Assembly: GCA_024398135.1 (NCBI GenBank)
Contig: CP073750.1
Span: 2,294,001-2,358,000 of the forward strand
DNA: 64,000 nt
Reading direction: 5' to 3'
Origin: a bacterium SCSIO 12643
GTDB lineage: Bacteria; Bacteroidota; Bacteroidia; Flavobacteriales_G; Salibacteraceae
Shown: positions 53,981-63,082 of the stretch, one piece after another
Position numbering within the stretch: the stretch's first letter is position 1
How the letters are laid out: every line of letters begins with the position of its first letter
Translations under genes and position numbers: made by a program
The notes under the pieces: generated by a model
Told to the model about the DNA's origin: nothing
Database searches by the model: none
The model's input: only the letters and a program-made list of their open reading frames with translations

Positions 53981-56900
53981 ATGGTTAAAGTTAGAGATAT
54001 TATGAAGTTTAGAGTTACCATATTGGCAACTATGGCAATATTGATTTCCTCTACATCTTTCGGAAGAGAGTATCAAGGGAATTATAAAAGATCAGGCGGA
54101 GGAAGTGGAGATGCAACAGCGGCAAACTGTGCACCTCCGGTGAATTCAAATGAGTTATCAATCAATAATGTTAGAGCATTGATCCAAACCGGTGGAGATA
54201 TGTGGTGGGATCTTGTTGGTGTACCTAGATATGAGGTGCCAAAGGGGTCTGGTAGAACTGCATTATTTGCTGGGTCTTTATGGCTTGGTGGTCGTGATGC
54301 TTCTGGACAGTTAAAAGTAGCTGCTTTGAGATTCCGTCAAAGAGGTATGGATTTCTGGACAGGTCCTTTGAATACAGTTACTGCGGAGATTGATCCGACA
54401 ACCTGTGATCAATGGGATGTACATTTTAGATCTACGCGTCAAGAGGTGGATGCATTCGTTCAAAGAGATGCTATTCCAAACTATGTGACTCCTGAGTTTA
54501 TTAAAACCTGGCCTGCGCATGGTGATCCTTCAAAAGGTGAGGATACTTATTTAGCACCATTTATTGATGTGGATGGAGACGGATTTTATAACTATGAAAA
54601 TGGTGACTATCCTGGTTATGACTTATCTGGTAATGTAGATTGTCAAGGTCAGTTATTGAATGTGTATGGTGATGAGAACTTATGGTGGATTTTTAACGAT
54701 AAGGGAAATATTCATACTGAAACTGGAGGTCAGGCGATCGGTATGGAAATTCGTGCTCAGGCTTTCTCATTCGCAACGAATGATGAAGTAAATAACATGA
54801 CTTTCTATAACTATGAGTTGGTTAACCGTTCTTCTTTTGATTTAAGAGATACATATTTTGGATTCTGGGTAGATGCAGATTTAGGTAATGCGCAGGATGA
54901 TTATGTAGGTTGTGATGTTGAAAGAGGTTTAGGATTTGCATATAACGGTGACGAGTTTGATGATGATAATTCAGGTCGTCCAGGTTATGGAGAGAATCCT
55001 CCGGCAATTGGTGTGGATTTCTTCCAGGGACCTTTCCAGGATAGCGATGGTAAAGACAACTGTTTATGTGATAACTATGTGGATGCAATAGCTGATGATG
55101 GTATTGTATACGATGGTAGTGGAGTTGGTTACGGTGATGGAATTCCTGATAATGAAAGATTGGGTATGAGAGCTTTCTTATACCACATTAATAACCAAGA
55201 TCCAAGAGTTGGTGATCCTGATGTAGCTTCAGATTACTATAACTTCTTGAGAAGTGTATGGAAAGATAATTCAGACATGGTTTATGGTGGTACTGGACAT
55301 AGAAATAGTGCTGGAGCCGTACAACCATTGGTTCAAGCGAATTATATGTTCCCTGGAGATTCTGATCCAAAAGGATGGGGTACTGGAGGTAATGTTCAAG
55401 CTCCTTGGACTGAGGTTACAGCAGGTAACGTACCAGCTGATAGACGTTTCGTTCAATCTGCAGGTCCTTTCGCTTTAGCACCTGGAGCTGTGAATAATAT
55501 TACTGTAGGTGTTGTATGGGCGAGAGCTTCAACAGGTGGTGCTGCTGCGTCAGTTCAAGCTATGAAGCAAGCGGATACTAAAACACAAGCATTGTTTGAT
55601 AACTGTTTCCAATTATTGGATGGTCCTGATGCTCCGGTAGTAAATATTACTGAAATGGATGAGCAATTGGTGTTCCAATTAGACAATTTCGCTGGAAACA
55701 ATGTAAATGAAAGTTATTTTGAAGTGGATCCATTTATTGTTCCACCTACAGATTCTATTCAAGATGAAAATGGAGATTGGATCTCTAAGGATGATGACCC
55801 AATTTTATTTGATTCTTTAGTTACTGAATACAAAAGTTACAGATTCCAGGGATATCAAGTTTATCAATTGAAAGATGGAACTGTATCAGCAGCTGATTTA
55901 TACGATGAAGATTTAGCAAAGTTGGTATTCCAATGTGATATTAAAGATGGAGTAACAAGATTAATCAATTATAGATTTGATTTAGATCTTCAAGCTGTAG
56001 TTCCGGAATTGAGAGTAGATAATGCTGCAAATGATGGAGTATACAAAACATTCACTCTAACCGAAGATTTATTCGCATTAGGTGATAGAAAAATGGTTAA
56101 TTATAGAACGTATTACTATATGGCTATTGCTTATGCTCACAATAATTATAAAGAGTATAGTCAGACTGTGGATGGGTTAGATGGACAAAGAACTCCATAC
56201 TTACCAAGTAGAAAGGCTCCTACTGGACCAATTATTAGATATTCTGCAATTCCGCACAAAACTGATATGCAAAATGGCGGTCAGGTATTAAATTCTTCAT
56301 ACGGAGACCATGTACCGGTTGTAAGAATTGAAGGTCTTGGAAACAATGGACATTTCTTAGAAATGGATCAGGCAAGTATTGATGAAGCAATGAGTGGTGC
56401 GCCATATAGAGTAGCAAATCCAAAATATAATGTTGGAAATGTTACAGGAGCGACAAGTACTCCTATTGCTGTAAAAGTTGTAGATCCGTTACAAGTAAAA
56501 GCAGGTGATTATACTATTATGTATAAAGACTCTAATAATGCTGGTTTACAGGAAGCATACTGGATTTTATTTGGAGGTGCTTTAGGAACTGATACCATCG
56601 TATCAAAATCGAAGATTTCTGGTCAAAAAGAAGAATTGATTCCTGAATTAGGTATTTCTGTTACGATTAAAGATGTAGAGAATGCGTGGTATGATAAATT
56701 CAATAATGGTTATATCGGAGCACGTGTGATCTATGATGATTATAATAAGCAATGGTTATCTGGAGTTCCAAGTTTAGATGGTAATACTTACCAAAACTGG
56801 ATTCGTTCAGGATTGAATGCTGAACAAGGACAAGAGGCTTATTTTGATTATGATGTGACTGTAAACAGTAATGGTAACCGTGAGACTGATAGAGCAATTG

Positions 56901-58333
56901 ATCCGGAGGAAGTTTATGAAGCGGTAATCGATGGAACCTGGGCTCCATTTAGATTAGCATCGTGGAACATTCATGCTCCTGGTGCGACTCGCGGAGGAAC
57001 CTCTGATGCGCAAAAACTGTCATTGTTTAAAGAAATGTTTAGAGGATTACCATCATCTGGACAAGCGGTTAACGCTGGGTATCAATTGGCGTACTTAAAT
57101 GGTGTGGATATCGTATTCACAAGTGATAAGTCAAAATGGACGCGTTGTGTGGTTGTAGAAATGCAAGATGATCCAACACTAGCTGAAGGAAATGCTGCTA
57201 AACTTGATCCAAGGGCTGCTCCTTCGGTTGATAAAGCTGGTTTATCTGCTGGTGAGGCTGGATATAATCCAGCAGAAGGAGATTTAATTTCGCCAACTGG
57301 AATGGGATGGTTCCCAGGATATGCCATCGATATTGAAACTGGAGAGCGTTTAAATATGGCATTCGGTGAAGATTCTTATATAGTGTCTGAAAACGGAAAT
57401 GACATGATTTGGAATCCAACTGATAAGATTACAGAAGGACAAACAAGTAACAATATCCGTTTTGGTGGTAAGCATTATGTATTTGTATTCCGTAACAATG
57501 ATGTGGAAGAGCAATTACATCAGGTGCCATTAGATTATAATGACCCTGCAAATAGAATGCCTTCTTACGATCAAGGTGAGTTTATGCATGCGAAGTTGGC
57601 TTTAGGTGATAAAAACAATTTCTACCATGTATATCGTGCAGCAATGTGGGTTGGTTTACCATTGTTAGAATTCAACCAGGAATTATTATCTAACAAAGCA
57701 GTAGTGCAACTACGTGTGAACAAACAACATTCGTTATACTCTCCAGGAGAAAAATTAAGTATTGGAGCTCCATTAGAAAAAGGTGTAGAATACTTGGTAG
57801 AAAAAGGGCCAGTTAGATATAACAATGTTGAGTATGTACGTGGTCAAAATATCATCGGAGTAGATAATACAACAGTATTACAAGGTACATCTAGTACTGG
57901 TGATGATATCGTTGATAACGTGACTAAGACAATCAATGGAGGTCGTCCAACTTATAACTTCTCATTAACAGGGTTAGAAGCGAAGACTAACGTATCTGAA
58001 GTAGTTTCAAATGCATTGGGTAAAATTAGAGTGGTTCCAAATCCATACTATGCTTACTCTGAGTACGAGCAAGACAAAAACGACTTTAAAGTTCGCGTAA
58101 CTAATCTTCCTCAAAAATGTAAGGTAAGAATCTATACATTAAATGGTGTGTTAGTACGTGAGTTTACGAAAGATGACGACTCGATCACTTATATAGAGTG
58201 GGACTTGAAAAACCACGCTAGAATTCCGGTTGCAAGTGGTATGTACATTGTTCATGTAGAGGTTCCTGGAGTTGGGGAGACAATCCTTAAATGGTTCGGA
58301 GCGATGAGACCTGTTGATTTAGATTCATTTTAA
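53981..58333 (+). CDS. Large secreted protein with T9SS-like C-terminal domain
   Basis: 1450 residues. Signal sequence MKFRVTILATMAILISSTSF (from ATG 54002; 53981 also possible). The N-terminal third has aromatic and Gly-rich repeats and Ca-binding-like loops (DVDGDGFYNYENGDYPGY; DDDNSGRPGYGENPP). The middle is beta-rich. The last about 103 residues (KIRVVPNPYYAYSEY through KVRIYTLNGVLVREF to GMYIVHVEVPGVGETILKWF) form an Ig-like FlgD/T9SS-type C-terminal domain; the final WFGAMRPVDLDSF is not the exact type A signal end. It is 33 bases after the TonB receptor and 41 before the PorV/PorQ gene. Probably surface-exposed; the function is unknown. Confidence 0.8.
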   Translation: MVKVRDIMKFRVTILATMAILISSTSFGREYQGNYKRSGGGSGDATAANCAPPVNSNELSINNVRALIQTGGDMWWDLVGVPRYEVPKGSGRTALFAGSLWLGGRDASGQLKVAALRFRQRGMDFWTGPLNTVTAEIDPTTCDQWDVHFRSTRQEVDAFVQRDAIPNYVTPEFIKTWPAHGDPSKGEDTYLAPFIDVDGDGFYNYENGDYPGYDLSGNVDCQGQLLNVYGDENLWWIFNDKGNIHTETGGQAIGMEIRAQAFSFATNDEVNNMTFYNYELVNRSSFDLRDTYFGFWVDADLGNAQDDYVGCDVERGLGFAYNGDEFDDDNSGRPGYGENPPAIGVDFFQGPFQDSDGKDNCLCDNYVDAIADDGIVYDGSGVGYGDGIPDNERLGMRAFLYHINNQDPRVGDPDVASDYYNFLRSVWKDNSDMVYGGTGHRNSAGAVQPLVQANYMFPGDSDPKGWGTGGNVQAPWTEVTAGNVPADRRFVQSAGPFALAPGAVNNITVGVVWARASTGGAAASVQAMKQADTKTQALFDNCFQLLDGPDAPVVNITEMDEQLVFQLDNFAGNNVNESYFEVDPFIVPPTDSIQDENGDWISKDDDPILFDSLVTEYKSYRFQGYQVYQLKDGTVSAADLYDEDLAKLVFQCDIKDGVTRLINYRFDLDLQAVVPELRVDNAANDGVYKTFTLTEDLFALGDRKMVNYRTYYYMAIAYAHNNYKEYSQTVDGLDGQRTPYLPSRKAPTGPIIRYSAIPHKTDMQNGGQVLNSSYGDHVPVVRIEGLGNNGHFLEMDQASIDEAMSGAPYRVANPKYNVGNVTGATSTPIAVKVVDPLQVKAGDYTIMYKDSNNAGLQEAYWILFGGALGTDTIVSKSKISGQKEELIPELGISVTIKDVENAWYDKFNNGYIGARVIYDDYNKQWLSGVPSLDGNTYQNWIRSGLNAEQGQEAYFDYDVTVNSNGNRETDRAIDPEEVYEAVIDGTWAPFRLASWNIHAPGATRGGTSDAQKLSLFKEMFRGLPSSGQAVNAGYQLAYLNGVDIVFTSDKSKWTRCVVVEMQDDPTLAEGNAAKLDPRAAPSVDKAGLSAGEAGYNPAEGDLISPTGMGWFPGYAIDIETGERLNMAFGEDSYIVSENGNDMIWNPTDKITEGQTSNNIRFGGKHYVFVFRNNDVEEQLHQVPLDYNDPANRMPSYDQGEFMHAKLALGDKNNFYHVYRAAMWVGLPLLEFNQELLSNKAVVQLRVNKQHSLYSPGEKLSIGAPLEKGVEYLVEKGPVRYNNVEYVRGQNIIGVDNTTVLQGTSSTGDDIVDNVTKTINGGRPTYNFSLTGLEAKTNVSEVVSNALGKIRVVPNPYYAYSEYEQDKNDFKVRVTNLPQKCKVRIYTLNGVLVREFTKDDDSITYIEWDLKNHARIPVASGMYIVHVEVPGVGETILKWFGAMRPVDLDSF

Positions 58334-58374
58334 GAAAAGGACTATTTGATTAAAGAATTGATAATAAAACTATT

Positions 58375-59454
58375 ATGAGTATAAAATATAATAAAGTTAG
58401 ATTATTCACAGTGGCCTTGGCTCTGATGTTTGTAACACCAGGCCTTCAGGCAGGTAATAAGGATCGAATAGGTTCAAGTGGTGGGGAGCAAGTGAAGATT
58501 AATCCTTGGGCGAGAAGTGGAAGTTATTCAAATGCCAATTCAGCGAGTGTTGTTGGCGTTGAAGCTACGTTCTTAAATGTATCAGGTTTAGCAATGACCA
58601 AGAAAATGGATTTGAATTTCAACTATTCTTCTTGGTTAGGAGGATCTGGGATTGGTATCAGTTCATTTGGATATGGTCAAAGACTTGGTGATTATAGTGT
58701 TGTAGCGGCTGGATTCCAATCAATGGATTTTGGAGATATTCATAGAACCACAACAGATTTACCTGATGGAGCTGGAACCTTTAACGCGCAGTACAGTACA
58801 TTTTACTTATCATATGCGAGAGAGTTTTCAAATAGTATTTATGCTGGTGTAACTACTAAAGTAATTTCTGAAGGAATCTCTAATGCTAATGCTTCTGCTG
58901 TAGCGTTCGATTTTGGTATTCGTTATGTGACTGGTAAAAATGAAAATATCAAATTCGGTATAGCATTAAAGAACATTGGTTCTCAAATGAAGTTCGAAGG
59001 AGATGGATTCTCAACTTTAACTACAATTGATAGTAAGGTGTTCACTGTTTCTCAAAGAACACAAGGTGTGGAGTTACCATCTATTTTGAACATTGGTTTG
59101 ACATACGATTATCTAATTGGAGAATTATCTAATTCAGATTCAACTGGAGTTCGTGCAATGCATAGAATTTCACCAGCAATTAACTTCATGTCAAACTCGT
59201 TTGGGAAAGACCAAATCAGTTTCGGTATTGAGTATGCATTTAAAGAATTTGTGATGGCTCGTTTAGGTTATTTATACGAAGATCAAGTTACCGATGCGAG
59301 TTTATCTACTTTGGCTTATTCAGGTCCTTCAGGAGGTATTACAGTAGCATTACCGGTAAATAAAACGGGTAGTACTTTGGATATCGATTATGGATATCGA
59401 GCAACCAGAAACTTCTCTGGAACGCATACGATTGGTCTTAGATTGAACCTGTAG
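58375..59454 (+). CDS. PorV/PorQ family outer-membrane protein
   Basis: 359 residues. Signal peptide ending near TPGLQAG; then the FadL-like barrel pattern of the PorV/PorQ family: NSASVVGVEATFLNVSGLA near the start (corresponding to the conserved early sequence in PorV), many strands, and a last strand GTHTIGLRLNL. PorV carries T9SS cargo to the sortase; PorQ is a related member. Co-localisation with a T9SS-type cargo and TonB receptor supports a role in export or attachment of the 1450-residue protein (inference). A strong hairpin follows. Confidence 0.85.
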   Translation: MSIKYNKVRLFTVALALMFVTPGLQAGNKDRIGSSGGEQVKINPWARSGSYSNANSASVVGVEATFLNVSGLAMTKKMDLNFNYSSWLGGSGIGISSFGYGQRLGDYSVVAAGFQSMDFGDIHRTTTDLPDGAGTFNAQYSTFYLSYAREFSNSIYAGVTTKVISEGISNANASAVAFDFGIRYVTGKNENIKFGIALKNIGSQMKFEGDGFSTLTTIDSKVFTVSQRTQGVELPSILNIGLTYDYLIGELSNSDSTGVRAMHRISPAINFMSNSFGKDQISFGIEYAFKEFVMARLGYLYEDQVTDASLSTLAYSGPSGGITVALPVNKTGSTLDIDYGYRATRNFSGTHTIGLRLNL

Positions 59455-59494
59455 ACAGGTAGAGAAGATTTAGATTAAAATATTATATTTGTAG

Positions 59495-59530
59495 GACAGT
59501 CCCGCTTGATTCAAGCGGGACTGTCTTGTT
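59495..59530 (+). terminator. Terminator after the PorV/PorQ gene
   Basis: A near-perfect GC-rich stem GACAGTCCCGCTTGA / TCAAGCGGGACTGTC with a weak T-run (TTGTT). It separates the surface module from greA. Confidence 0.85.
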
Positions 59531-59547
59531 ATAAAAAAGAGGATAAT

Positions 59548-60021
59548 ATGTCGGAGATTTCATATTTTACAGCGGAAGGACTAGCTGCAGCAAAAGCTGA
59601 GTTGGAGAAAATGGAAAAGGTAGAAAGGCCTTTTATTACACGTCAAATTGCAGAAGCTAGAGATAAGGGAGATTTATCTGAGAATGCAGAATACCATGCT
59701 GCGAAAGAATCTCAGGGATTGTTAGAAGCTAAGATAGCGCGCTTAAAAAATGAGTTAAGTAATGCAAGAATATTGGATGATTCAAATTTGGACACATCGA
59801 AGGTTTTGATACTTTCAAAAGTGAAAATTAAGAATCTGACCAATAACATGGAAATGACTTACACGCTAGTAGCTCCTCAAGAGGCAAATTTAGCTGCAGG
59901 AAAGATATCTGTAAAGTCACCAATTGGAAAAGGTTTGTTAGGTTGTTCGGTAGGAGATATCGCTGAAGTAAAAGTCCCAACTGGTTTAATGAAATTTGAA
60001 ATTCTGGAGATTTCGAGATAA
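59548..60021 (+). CDS. greA: Transcription elongation factor GreA
   Basis: Stimulates RNA cleavage by backtracked RNA polymerase. 157 residues from ATG 59548 with a Shine-Dalgarno-like AGAGG upstream, rare in this window; the frame is open from an ATG at 59506 inside the terminator, which I reject. N-terminal coiled coil with the acidic tip EARDKGDLSENAEYHAAKE; C-terminal FKBP-like domain with SPIGKGLLGCSVGD. It is 4 bases before the HIT gene. Confidence 0.97.
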   Translation: MSEISYFTAEGLAAAKAELEKMEKVERPFITRQIAEARDKGDLSENAEYHAAKESQGLLEAKIARLKNELSNARILDDSNLDTSKVLILSKVKIKNLTNNMEMTYTLVAPQEANLAAGKISVKSPIGKGLLGCSVGDIAEVKVPTGLMKFEILEISR

Positions 60022-60025
60022 CATT

Positions 60026-60418
60026 ATGGCGAGTATTTTTACAAAGATCATTAATGGAGAAATTCCTTCGTATAGAATTGCGGAGGATGAAAAGTTTTAT
60101 GCTTTCTTAGATATTTCACCATTAGTTAAGGGACATACACTAGTTGTGCCAAAACTTGAAGAGGATTATATTTTCGATTTAGACGATGATATTTTGAGAG
60201 ATATGATGATCTTTTGTAAAAAAGTATCAGAGGCGATTAAGACTGCTTACCCTTGTGATCGAGTTGGTGTTAGTGTGATTGGTCTGGAAGTGCCACATGC
60301 TCACGTTCATTTGATTCCAATTAATGAAATGAATGATATGAACTTTGCACAACCAAAATTGAAATTGAGTCCAGAAGAGTTTGAAGAAATCGCAGAACGA
60401 ATTAGACAAAAGTTTTAA
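60026..60418 (+). CDS. HIT family nucleotide hydrolase
   Basis: About 130 residues from ATG 60026; upstream in-frame codons overlap greA. N-terminus [19 protein letters not shown]; catalytic triad HAHVHLIP (His-x-His-x-His-x-x) in [12 protein letters not shown]. Hint/PKCI-type nucleoside phosphoramidase or similar. It follows greA by 4 bases (operon) and overlaps the convergent ruvC stop by 4 bases. Confidence 0.95.
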   Translation: MASIFTKIINGEIPSYRIAEDEKFYAFLDISPLVKGHTLVVPKLEEDYIFDLDDDILRDMMIFCKKVSEAIKTAYPCDRVGVSVIGLEVPHAHVHLIPINEMNDMNFAQPKLKLSPEEFEEIAERIRQKF

Positions 60419-60981
60419 CGTCCTTTTGAGACTTTCTGGGGGTTGTTTTTGACAAATGACTCCCATCCTGAATAAGATTTTCCTTTAACAACAGAATTAC
60501 CCTGAAAGAAATGACATAGCGCAGCTGCTAATCCATCTGTAGCATCCAGATGTTTTGGTAGGTCTTCCTTTTTAAGTTTTAAAATGCTTTGGAGCATTGA
60601 AGCTACCTGTTCCTTAGATGCTGTTCCGTTTCCGGTTATAGATTGTTTGATTTTTCTAGGGGCGTATTCAAATATGGGTAAATCTCTATAAACTGCTGCG
60701 GCCATAGCCACGCCCTGAGCACGTCCAAGTTTCAGCATGGATTGAACATTCTTACCGAAAAATGGGGCTTCCAGAGCGACTTCATCTGGATGGAATTCAT
60801 CAATTAGCCCTAGAGTTCTTTCAAAAATTCGTCTCAACTTGGCACCATGACTCGGCAGCTTTTGAAGATGAATAACTCCTAAAGTTAATAGTTCGGCCTT
60901 TTTCCCCTTTATTATAATGATACCATAACCCATGATAGTCGTTCCGGGATCAATTCCTAATATTATCTTTTCCGTAGTCAA
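60415..60981 (-). CDS. ruvC: Holliday junction resolvase RuvC
   Basis: Cuts Holliday junctions with RuvAB. 188 residues. Catalytic carboxylates: Asp in [13 protein letters not shown] at the N-terminus, Glu in [10 protein letters not shown], and Asp in [25 protein letters not shown] and [21 protein letters not shown] are typical. The start is TTG 60981, the only in-frame start giving the full domain. It is divergent from the flippase-like gene (28 bases between starts). Confidence 0.95.
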   Translation of the reverse strand: MTTEKIILGIDPGTTIMGYGIIIIKGKKAELLTLGVIHLQKLPSHGAKLRRIFERTLGLIDEFHPDEVALEAPFFGKNVQSMLKLGRAQGVAMAAAVYRDLPIFEYAPRKIKQSITGNGTASKEQVASMLQSILKLKKEDLPKHLDATDGLAAALCHFFQGNSVVKGKSYSGWESFVKNNPQKVSKGR

Positions 60982-61009
60982 AATGAATAAATTTGTTGAA
61001 TTCTAAAGC

Positions 61010-61999
61010 ATGAAGTCCACAAATAAAAACAATCTCTATCGATTTCTGGGTATAACCCTTAAGGTGTTGATGCTGGGCTTGACTATATGGTTTATTTACG
61101 AAAGGATATTTACCACTAAAAACCTGGTTGAGATTAGAGATTATTTTAAGTCTCATTTATTTAATACCAGTCGACTTTGGATGTTTATTCTCAGTTTGAT
61201 CTTGATGTTGTTTAATTGGGGTGTTGAAGCCATTAAATGGAGACTGTTGATTTTAAAAATTGAAAATATTTCTATTATTCAATCTTTTAAAGCCATATTA
61301 TCTGGGGTTACGGTGAGTGTATTTACTCCAAATAGGATTGGAGAATATGCGGGTAGAGTGGTTTATATTCAAAATGCGGATAGAATTAAGGTGGCACTGA
61401 TTACAGTAATTACCAGTTTAAGCCAGTTAACCATTACACTTTTATTAGGCGCCTTGGCTCTGTTATTTTACCTAAGCGATTACCACGGAGATATTATTGG
61501 TGATTTATCCATTTATATTGGAGTACAGTTATACATCGTTTTTCTCGTTTTGAGTCTGTTGGTATTCTTAAATACATCGGTAATTAGTTTGATACTATCT
61601 AAAATCAAATTTTTGGCCGATAGATTTAAAAAGTACATTGATGTGTTTGCATATTATTCTCAGGTGGAATTGGCCCAAACTTTACTGTTAAGTTTAATCA
61701 GGTATATCATATTTTCCATACAATATTACCTTCTTTTATGCTTTTTCGATGTAGATATAACCATTGCTCAGGCCTTAATTCTAATTCCTGTATACTTTAT
61801 TACCTTAACTGCTATTCCATCAATTACTCTGGCAGAGTTGGGGATTAGAGAAGTGGTTGCCATTACCGTCTTTTCAGTAGTGGCGGAAAATGAGCTGGGG
61901 ATGGTTTCTACATCCTTTGTCATTTGGTTAATTAACCTGGCATTACCTGCACTTATTGGAATGATTTTCGTTTTACGCGCTAAATTGTTTAAAGATTAA
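61010..61999 (+). CDS. Flippase-like (LPG synthase TM region) membrane protein
   Basis: 329 residues with about eight membrane helices. NWGVEAIKWRLLI and SVFTPNRIGEYAGRVVYI match the UPF0104/AglD-YbhN family, and the C-terminal TLAELGIREVVAITVF is typical. Family members include the membrane part of lysylphosphatidylglycerol synthase; here there is no synthetase part. It is followed immediately by the GT2 gene, suggesting joint work on a lipid-linked sugar (inference). Confidence 0.87.
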   Translation: MKSTNKNNLYRFLGITLKVLMLGLTIWFIYERIFTTKNLVEIRDYFKSHLFNTSRLWMFILSLILMLFNWGVEAIKWRLLILKIENISIIQSFKAILSGVTVSVFTPNRIGEYAGRVVYIQNADRIKVALITVITSLSQLTITLLLGALALLFYLSDYHGDIIGDLSIYIGVQLYIVFLVLSLLVFLNTSVISLILSKIKFLADRFKKYIDVFAYYSQVELAQTLLLSLIRYIIFSIQYYLLLCFFDVDITIAQALILIPVYFITLTAIPSITLAELGIREVVAITVFSVVAENELGMVSTSFVIWLINLALPALIGMIFVLRAKLFKD

Positions 62000-63082
62000 A
62001 TGAACATTTATCTGATCATATCGATAGTTGTTCTTTTGAGCTATGGCTCATTATTATGGTGGTTTCGAAGAGGCATTGGGAATCTGAATGAGAAAACGAG
62101 TAATACAGATAAACCATCTATAAGTGTAATTGTAGCTCTTAAAAATGAAGAGAAAAATGTTCGGAGCATGGTGCGATCCTTGAATGAAATAGATTACCCA
62201 GATGAATTGTTGGAAATTATTTTAGTAAATGATCATTCTACTGATGGAACCCAAGAAAGGTTAAATGCATTCCAATCAAATGCAATTCAGGTATACTTAA
62301 ATGAAGGTAAGGGTAAAAAATCCGCAATACTCACCGGGGTAAAAAAAGCAAAAGGTGACTGGATCGCGGTGACTGATGCAGATTGTAAAGTGCCACAGCT
62401 TTGGTTGAAATCATTGACCAAATCAATAACGAGACAAATCAAAATGGTTTTAGGTCCGGTATTTATTCAAAATGAAAGTAAGGGATTTCTGGAAATATTC
62501 CAGCAAATAGAGTTTTTAGGCCTTCAGGGAGCAACAGCTGGTTCAGCTGGGGTAGAACATCCAATATCTGCAAATGGCGCAAATATGTTGTTTCATAAAG
62601 TGACCTTTAATGAAATTCAGCCATATGAAGATAATATCGATTTGAACACAGGAGATGATCAATTCCTAATGATGAAGATGGTGTCCGAAAAAGGTGCAGA
62701 AGCCGTAACTTATTGTTGGGAACAAAATGCAAGTGTTTTAACGAAAGCAGTTCCAACCTGGAGTAAGTATTTTACACAAAGAATTAGATGGGCATCCAAA
62801 GGAACCGCATATAAAGATTTAACCATAGTCTCTATTGGGGCTTTGGTGATATTATCTTCTTTGTGGGTGGGAATCAGTATTGTTTTTGGTTTGAGTAGTA
62901 GAGATTATTTATTAAGTCTTGGTGTTCTGGGGGGGAAGCTCCTTATAGATTTAATAATCATAAAACCCACTTTGAAGTTAGCACAGGGCAAAGTCAGTTT
63001 CTTCCAGTATCTATTCTCAGGGATATTTTACCCTTTCGTAGTGGTTGTTTCAGCTTTAGCTGGAATTTTTAGAAGAATTTAA
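62000..63082 (+). CDS. Membrane glycosyltransferase family 2
   Basis: 360 residues. An N-terminal membrane helix, then a GT-A domain: ISVIVALKNEEKNV, LVNDHSTDGTQ, AVTDADCKVP (DxD region), TGDDQFLMMK (acceptor) and QRIRWASKG (the QxxRW processive-type motif). Two or three C-terminal membrane helices follow. The QxxRW motif is shared with cellulose synthase-like enzymes. It abuts the flippase-like gene and overlaps the convergent transporter stop by 4 bases. The sugar and product are unknown. Confidence 0.9.
   Translation: MNIYLIISIVVLLSYGSLLWWFRRGIGNLNEKTSNTDKPSISVIVALKNEEKNVRSMVRSLNEIDYPDELLEIILVNDHSTDGTQERLNAFQSNAIQVYLNEGKGKKSAILTGVKKAKGDWIAVTDADCKVPQLWLKSLTKSITRQIKMVLGPVFIQNESKGFLEIFQQIEFLGLQGATAGSAGVEHPISANGANMLFHKVTFNEIQPYEDNIDLNTGDDQFLMMKMVSEKGAEAVTYCWEQNASVLTKAVPTWSKYFTQRIRWASKGTAYKDLTIVSIGALVILSSLWVGISIVFGLSSRDYLLSLGVLGGKLLIDLIIIKPTLKLAQGKVSFFQYLFSGIFYPFVVVVSALAGIFRRI

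Noticed and set aside
59506-59547. Upstream ATG extension of greA
   Set aside because: The extension lies in a strong terminator hairpin; GreA proteins start at MSEISYFT, which also has an AGAGG site.
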